Part shown: positions 3,779 through 5,827 of the stretch, piece after piece | How positions within the stretch are numbered: the stretch's first letter is position 1 | Layout of the letters: each line of letters opens with the position of its first letter | Assembly (NCBI GenBank): GCA_047619485.1 | Contig: JBLHKE010000511.1 | Coordinates: 1-5,827 of the forward strand | DNA: 5,827 nucleotides | Direction: 5' to 3' | Source: JBLHKE01 sp047619485 | Lineage (GTDB): Bacteria; Verrucomicrobiota; Verrucomicrobiia; Verrucomicrobiales; DEV007 | The notes under the pieces: generated by a model | Told to the model about the DNA's origin: nothing | Databases searched by the model: none | The model's input: only the letters and a program-made list of their open reading frames with translations | Made by a program: the position numbers and the translations under genes

Positions 3779-5634
3779 ATGAAGAGGTCGAAAAACTCGT
3801 AACTGCTGGAAAACTCAACAAATCCTTGGGAGAAAACCTCTCGAATTTGGAGGCTGGCACCGTATGTCTGCATAAAAGCTGGGGCGTTGGACGCGTCAAA
3901 AGCTGGGATTTGATGGGCGATCGCATCAAGATTGACTTCAAGGATAAGCCTGGGCACGACATGAAGCTCGAGTTTGCAGCCAAGTCGCTGGAGCCCCTCG
4001 ATGATAATCACATCCTCGCGCAGTGGATTTCTGACCCGGATGCCCTCACGGCGACAGCGATCGAGGATCCAGTCAGTTTTGCGAAAGATGTCCTTAACAG
4101 TTACGGTGGGTCAATGACCCTCGATGCTTGGGACAGAGTAGTTAAAGGCAAGATTATCCCCGAAGCGAAATTCCGCAGCTGGTGGGATAGCGCGAAGCGC
4201 GAGATGCGCAAAGTCCGTTCGTTCGTCGTGCCATCGAAGCGCAATCTTCCACTGGAACTGCGCGCCGAGGACGTCAGCCCTTCCGAGGCGATGCTTTCTG
4301 AATTCCGCGAAGTCCGTGACGCCAAGTCGAAACTCAAGGGGCTCGATGCGATTCTGAAAGACATTGAGGCGTTCGCCGACAAGGGTCAGCTTCTGCCGCT
4401 GGTCGCCGAGACAAATGAGGCGGTCGAAATGAACTTGCGCATCGCGCCAGCCGCTTCCCTGGAGCTGCTGCTCGCCCGCGACGAGTTCATCGAGAAAGTC
4501 GATGGTGCCGAGCTCGGCGAGGGGATGAAACTCGACGACCTGATCGTGGCTGAAGAAGTGCGCCTGCCGGAGATTCTCCGTGGCATGGCCGCCTCGCGCC
4601 AGCGCCAGGTCTACCGCGCTTTCCCTACTGCGTTCGGTGATGAATGGATCGCGAAGATTTTCGAACTGCTACAACACGCTGGCCCGCGTGGTGTGATGGA
4701 AGTTACCCGCTTCATGGTCGATAATGAGAGGGGTGAAGTCCTGATGGAGCACCTGCGCGTTGGTCTCCAGCAGCGCACGCTCAGCTCGGATGTTATTTCT
4801 TGGATTTGCAAAGAGCGCAAGCGCACGGCGATCGAGGTTTTCGGACCGGTGATCTGCCCGGCAATCATCAACTCGCTCGAGCGCGACCACTACGCCGACC
4901 GGATCGCGAAGAGCACGCGGCTTCACGACTTGCTCTCGTCAGACAAGGATCTCATCCCAGACTTGCTCGCGGAAGCGGACGTCAACCAGATCCGCAACTT
5001 TGCCCGCCGGGTGAAGTCGAGCCCGGTGTTCGAGGAATTGAACCGCGGATCGCTTCTGGCGAAAGTCATCAAGCTTTACCCCGATGTGCAAGACCTCGTC
5101 AGCGGCAAAAAGGGCGGCAAGGAGCAGGCTCCGCAGAAGATGGAAGGCCTCGTGGTTTCGTGGGAAAGTCTCAAGCGGCGCCAGGAAGCTCTCGAGAACC
5201 TCATCCACAAAGATATCCCAGACAACTCCAAGGAGATTCAAATCGCGCGGGAGTATGGCGACCTCAAAGAGAACGCCGAATACAAGGCTGCCAAAGAAAT
5301 GCAGGCGGTTCTTATGCGCCGCCAAGCTGAGATGGAAGGTGACATCTCTGGTGCACGTGGAACCGACTTCGCAGACGTCGATATCTCCTCTGTGGCGATC
5401 GGGACGAAGGTCGACTTCGCTGATCTCACTTCCGGTGAGACAGAGTCCTACACAATCCTCGGCGCGTGGGATACCGATACCGACAAGGGGCATATCTCTT
5501 ACCTGTCGGCTGCTGGTCTGGCCATGCTCGGACAGGCGATCGGCGACGAAGTCAGTCTCCCAACGGAAGACGGCGGGAGTCGCGAGGTGAAGATCAAGGA
5601 GATCTCAGCTTACAATACGACGGCCTCGGGCTAG
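3775..5634 (+). CDS. greA: GreA/GreB-family transcript cleavage factor with long N-terminal extension, 619 aa
   Basis: The C-terminal part (about 458-612) is a complete Gre factor. Its coiled-coil domain at about 462-525 contains AREYGDLKENAEYKAAKE (491-508), matching E. coli GreA, with the two tip acids that coordinate the RNA-polymerase Mg (Asp496 and Glu499) intact. The FKBP-like domain follows at about 540-612. E. coli GreA is 158 aa; here about 455 residues precede it. Residues about 26-76 (GTVCLHKSWGVGRVKSWD, then a strand-rich stretch to LEFAAKSLEPL) look like a small Tudor/CarD-like barrel. About 95-440 is helical and repeat-like, with no catalytic motif that I recognise. Chlamydia GreA is likewise a roughly 700-aa fusion, so this is a PVC-type architecture. 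The factor should rescue backtracked polymerase by stimulating RNA cleavage; the extension may bind polymerase or other partners (inference). An in-frame TAA at 3769-3771 fixes ATG 3775 as the earliest start; it has no Shine-Dalgarno of its own. The stop is TAG. Confidence 0.93.
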   Translation: MNEEVEKLVTAGKLNKSLGENLSNLEAGTVCLHKSWGVGRVKSWDLMGDRIKIDFKDKPGHDMKLEFAAKSLEPLDDNHILAQWISDPDALTATAIEDPVSFAKDVLNSYGGSMTLDAWDRVVKGKIIPEAKFRSWWDSAKREMRKVRSFVVPSKRNLPLELRAEDVSPSEAMLSEFREVRDAKSKLKGLDAILKDIEAFADKGQLLPLVAETNEAVEMNLRIAPAASLELLLARDEFIEKVDGAELGEGMKLDDLIVAEEVRLPEILRGMAASRQRQVYRAFPTAFGDEWIAKIFELLQHAGPRGVMEVTRFMVDNERGEVLMEHLRVGLQQRTLSSDVISWICKERKRTAIEVFGPVICPAIINSLERDHYADRIAKSTRLHDLLSSDKDLIPDLLAEADVNQIRNFARRVKSSPVFEELNRGSLLAKVIKLYPDVQDLVSGKKGGKEQAPQKMEGLVVSWESLKRRQEALENLIHKDIPDNSKEIQIAREYGDLKENAEYKAAKEMQAVLMRRQAEMEGDISGARGTDFADVDISSVAIGTKVDFADLTSGETESYTILGAWDTDTDKGHISYLSAAGLAMLGQAIGDEVSLPTEDGGSREVKIKEISAYNTTASG

Positions 5635-5645
5635 TCGAATAGCAC

Positions 5646-5659
5646 CGGGTTTCGACCCG
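5646..5659 (+). other. Small UUCG-loop hairpin after the GreA-family gene
   Basis: CGGGT (5646-5650) and ACCCG (5655-5659) pair around a TTCG loop 12 nt after the stop codon. A T-rich stretch (5667-5677) follows about 8 nt later, too far for a classic terminator. It may fold together with the larger hairpin downstream as a 3'-end structure. Confidence 0.45.
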
Positions 5660-5676
5660 ATCAGCGTTTCAATTTT

Positions 5677-5709
5677 TCCACGGCACCGGCATGACGCCGG
5701 TGCCGTGGA
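5677..5709 (+). terminator. Strong 14-bp hairpin between the GreA-family gene and enolase, probable terminator
   Basis: A perfect 14-bp GC-rich stem (5677-5690 with 5696-5709) encloses the 5-nt loop ATGAC (5691-5695). It lies 43 nt after the GreA-family stop and 51 nt before the enolase ATG. The T-run (5673-5677) comes before rather than after the stem, and only ATGTTTATA-like sequence follows, so it lacks the U-tract of a textbook terminator. It most likely separates the two transcripts or protects the upstream mRNA. Confidence 0.6.
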
Positions 5710-5759
5710 TGTTTATACCCAACCAAAAACCACACTCGAAAACCAACACTCTTTTATAC

Positions 5760-5827
5760 ATGTCGAACTCAATCATCACTGACATTATCGGCCGCGAGAT
5801 TCTTGACTCGCGCGGCAACCCGACCGT
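5760..5827 (+). CDS. eno: Enolase, N-terminal fragment (22 complete codons)
   Basis: The frame from ATG 5760 to the right edge contains the conserved enolase opening IIGREILDSRGNPTV (9-23; the last codon is cut after two bases), nearly identical to E. coli enolase IIGREIIDSRGNPTV. Enolase converts 2-phosphoglycerate to phosphoenolpyruvate in glycolysis and, in many bacteria, also joins the RNA degradosome. The gene continues outside the window, so no catalytic residue is visible. The leader (5712-5759) is strikingly A/C/T-rich with a single G and has no Shine-Dalgarno. It follows the GreA-family gene by 125 nt with a strong hairpin between, so it probably has its own promoter; I see no clear -35/-10 pair. 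Confidence 0.96.
   Translation, partial: MSNSIITDIIGREILDSRGNPT

Noticed and set aside
3723..3782. Alternative 19-codon leader ORF starting at ATG 3723
   Set aside because: It has poor Shine-Dalgarno spacing and overlaps the better-placed 8-codon ORF and the large gene's start; nothing supports it over chance.
4800..5330. Second plus-strand reading frame (176 codons) within the GreA-family gene
   Set aside because: Gln/Arg/Pro-rich out-of-frame translation of a well-supported gene; no motif.
4939..5493. Minus-strand reading frame (184 codons) inside the GreA-family gene
   Set aside because: It overlaps the conserved Gre coiled-coil domain on the other strand and resembles no family; it is a shadow of the real gene.

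Overview
The window most likely comes from a Verrucomicrobiota chromosome, or more broadly from the PVC superphylum. This is inference from gene content. The strongest pointers are a small secreted protein of the exosortase-associated TIGR04073 type, an oversized GreA-family protein with a long N-terminal extension (a layout known from Chlamydia GreA), WXG100-like small proteins in what appears to be a diderm, and starts that lack Shine-Dalgarno sequences. Opitutae/Puniceicoccales would fit, but I cannot fix the genus from sequence alone.

Layout. Positions 1-1307 (minus strand) hold a compact cluster read right to left: a 90-aa WXG100-like protein, a 65-nt gap containing a short CGCGAA/CACGAA repeat, a 180-aa helical protein, a 70-aa second WXG100-like protein (4-nt overlap), and the N-terminal 75 codons of a coiled-coil protein (GTG start, 8-nt overlap) that runs off the left edge. 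This is the part of most interest: a candidate type VII-like (WXG100) secretion locus in a diderm lineage. The ATPase that would prove it is not visible. Positions 1417-3030 (minus) hold a fumarylacetoacetate hydrolase-family enzyme and, upstream of it, a NUDIX-family predicted phosphoesterase. They are separated by a 138-nt gap almost filled by a large imperfect inverted repeat built from CACGAAT units. Positions 3070-3573 (minus) hold the TIGR04073-type protein with its own good intrinsic terminator.

A 201-nt divergent intergenic region (3574-3774) follows. On the plus strand come a 619-aa GreA-family transcript-cleavage factor, possibly preceded by an 8-codon leader ORF, then a strong hairpin, then the first 22 complete codons of enolase at the right edge.

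How the parts relate. The three or four genes at the left are tightly coupled and probably act together. The FAH, NUDIX, TIGR04073, GreA-like and enolase genes look like ordinary chromosomal genes with no obvious shared pathway. None of the non-overlapping starts has a convincing Shine-Dalgarno sequence; several leaders are instead A/C-rich and nearly G-free. There is no gene-free stretch over 300 bases, and I saw no tRNA, rRNA, CRISPR array, insertion sequence or phage gene.
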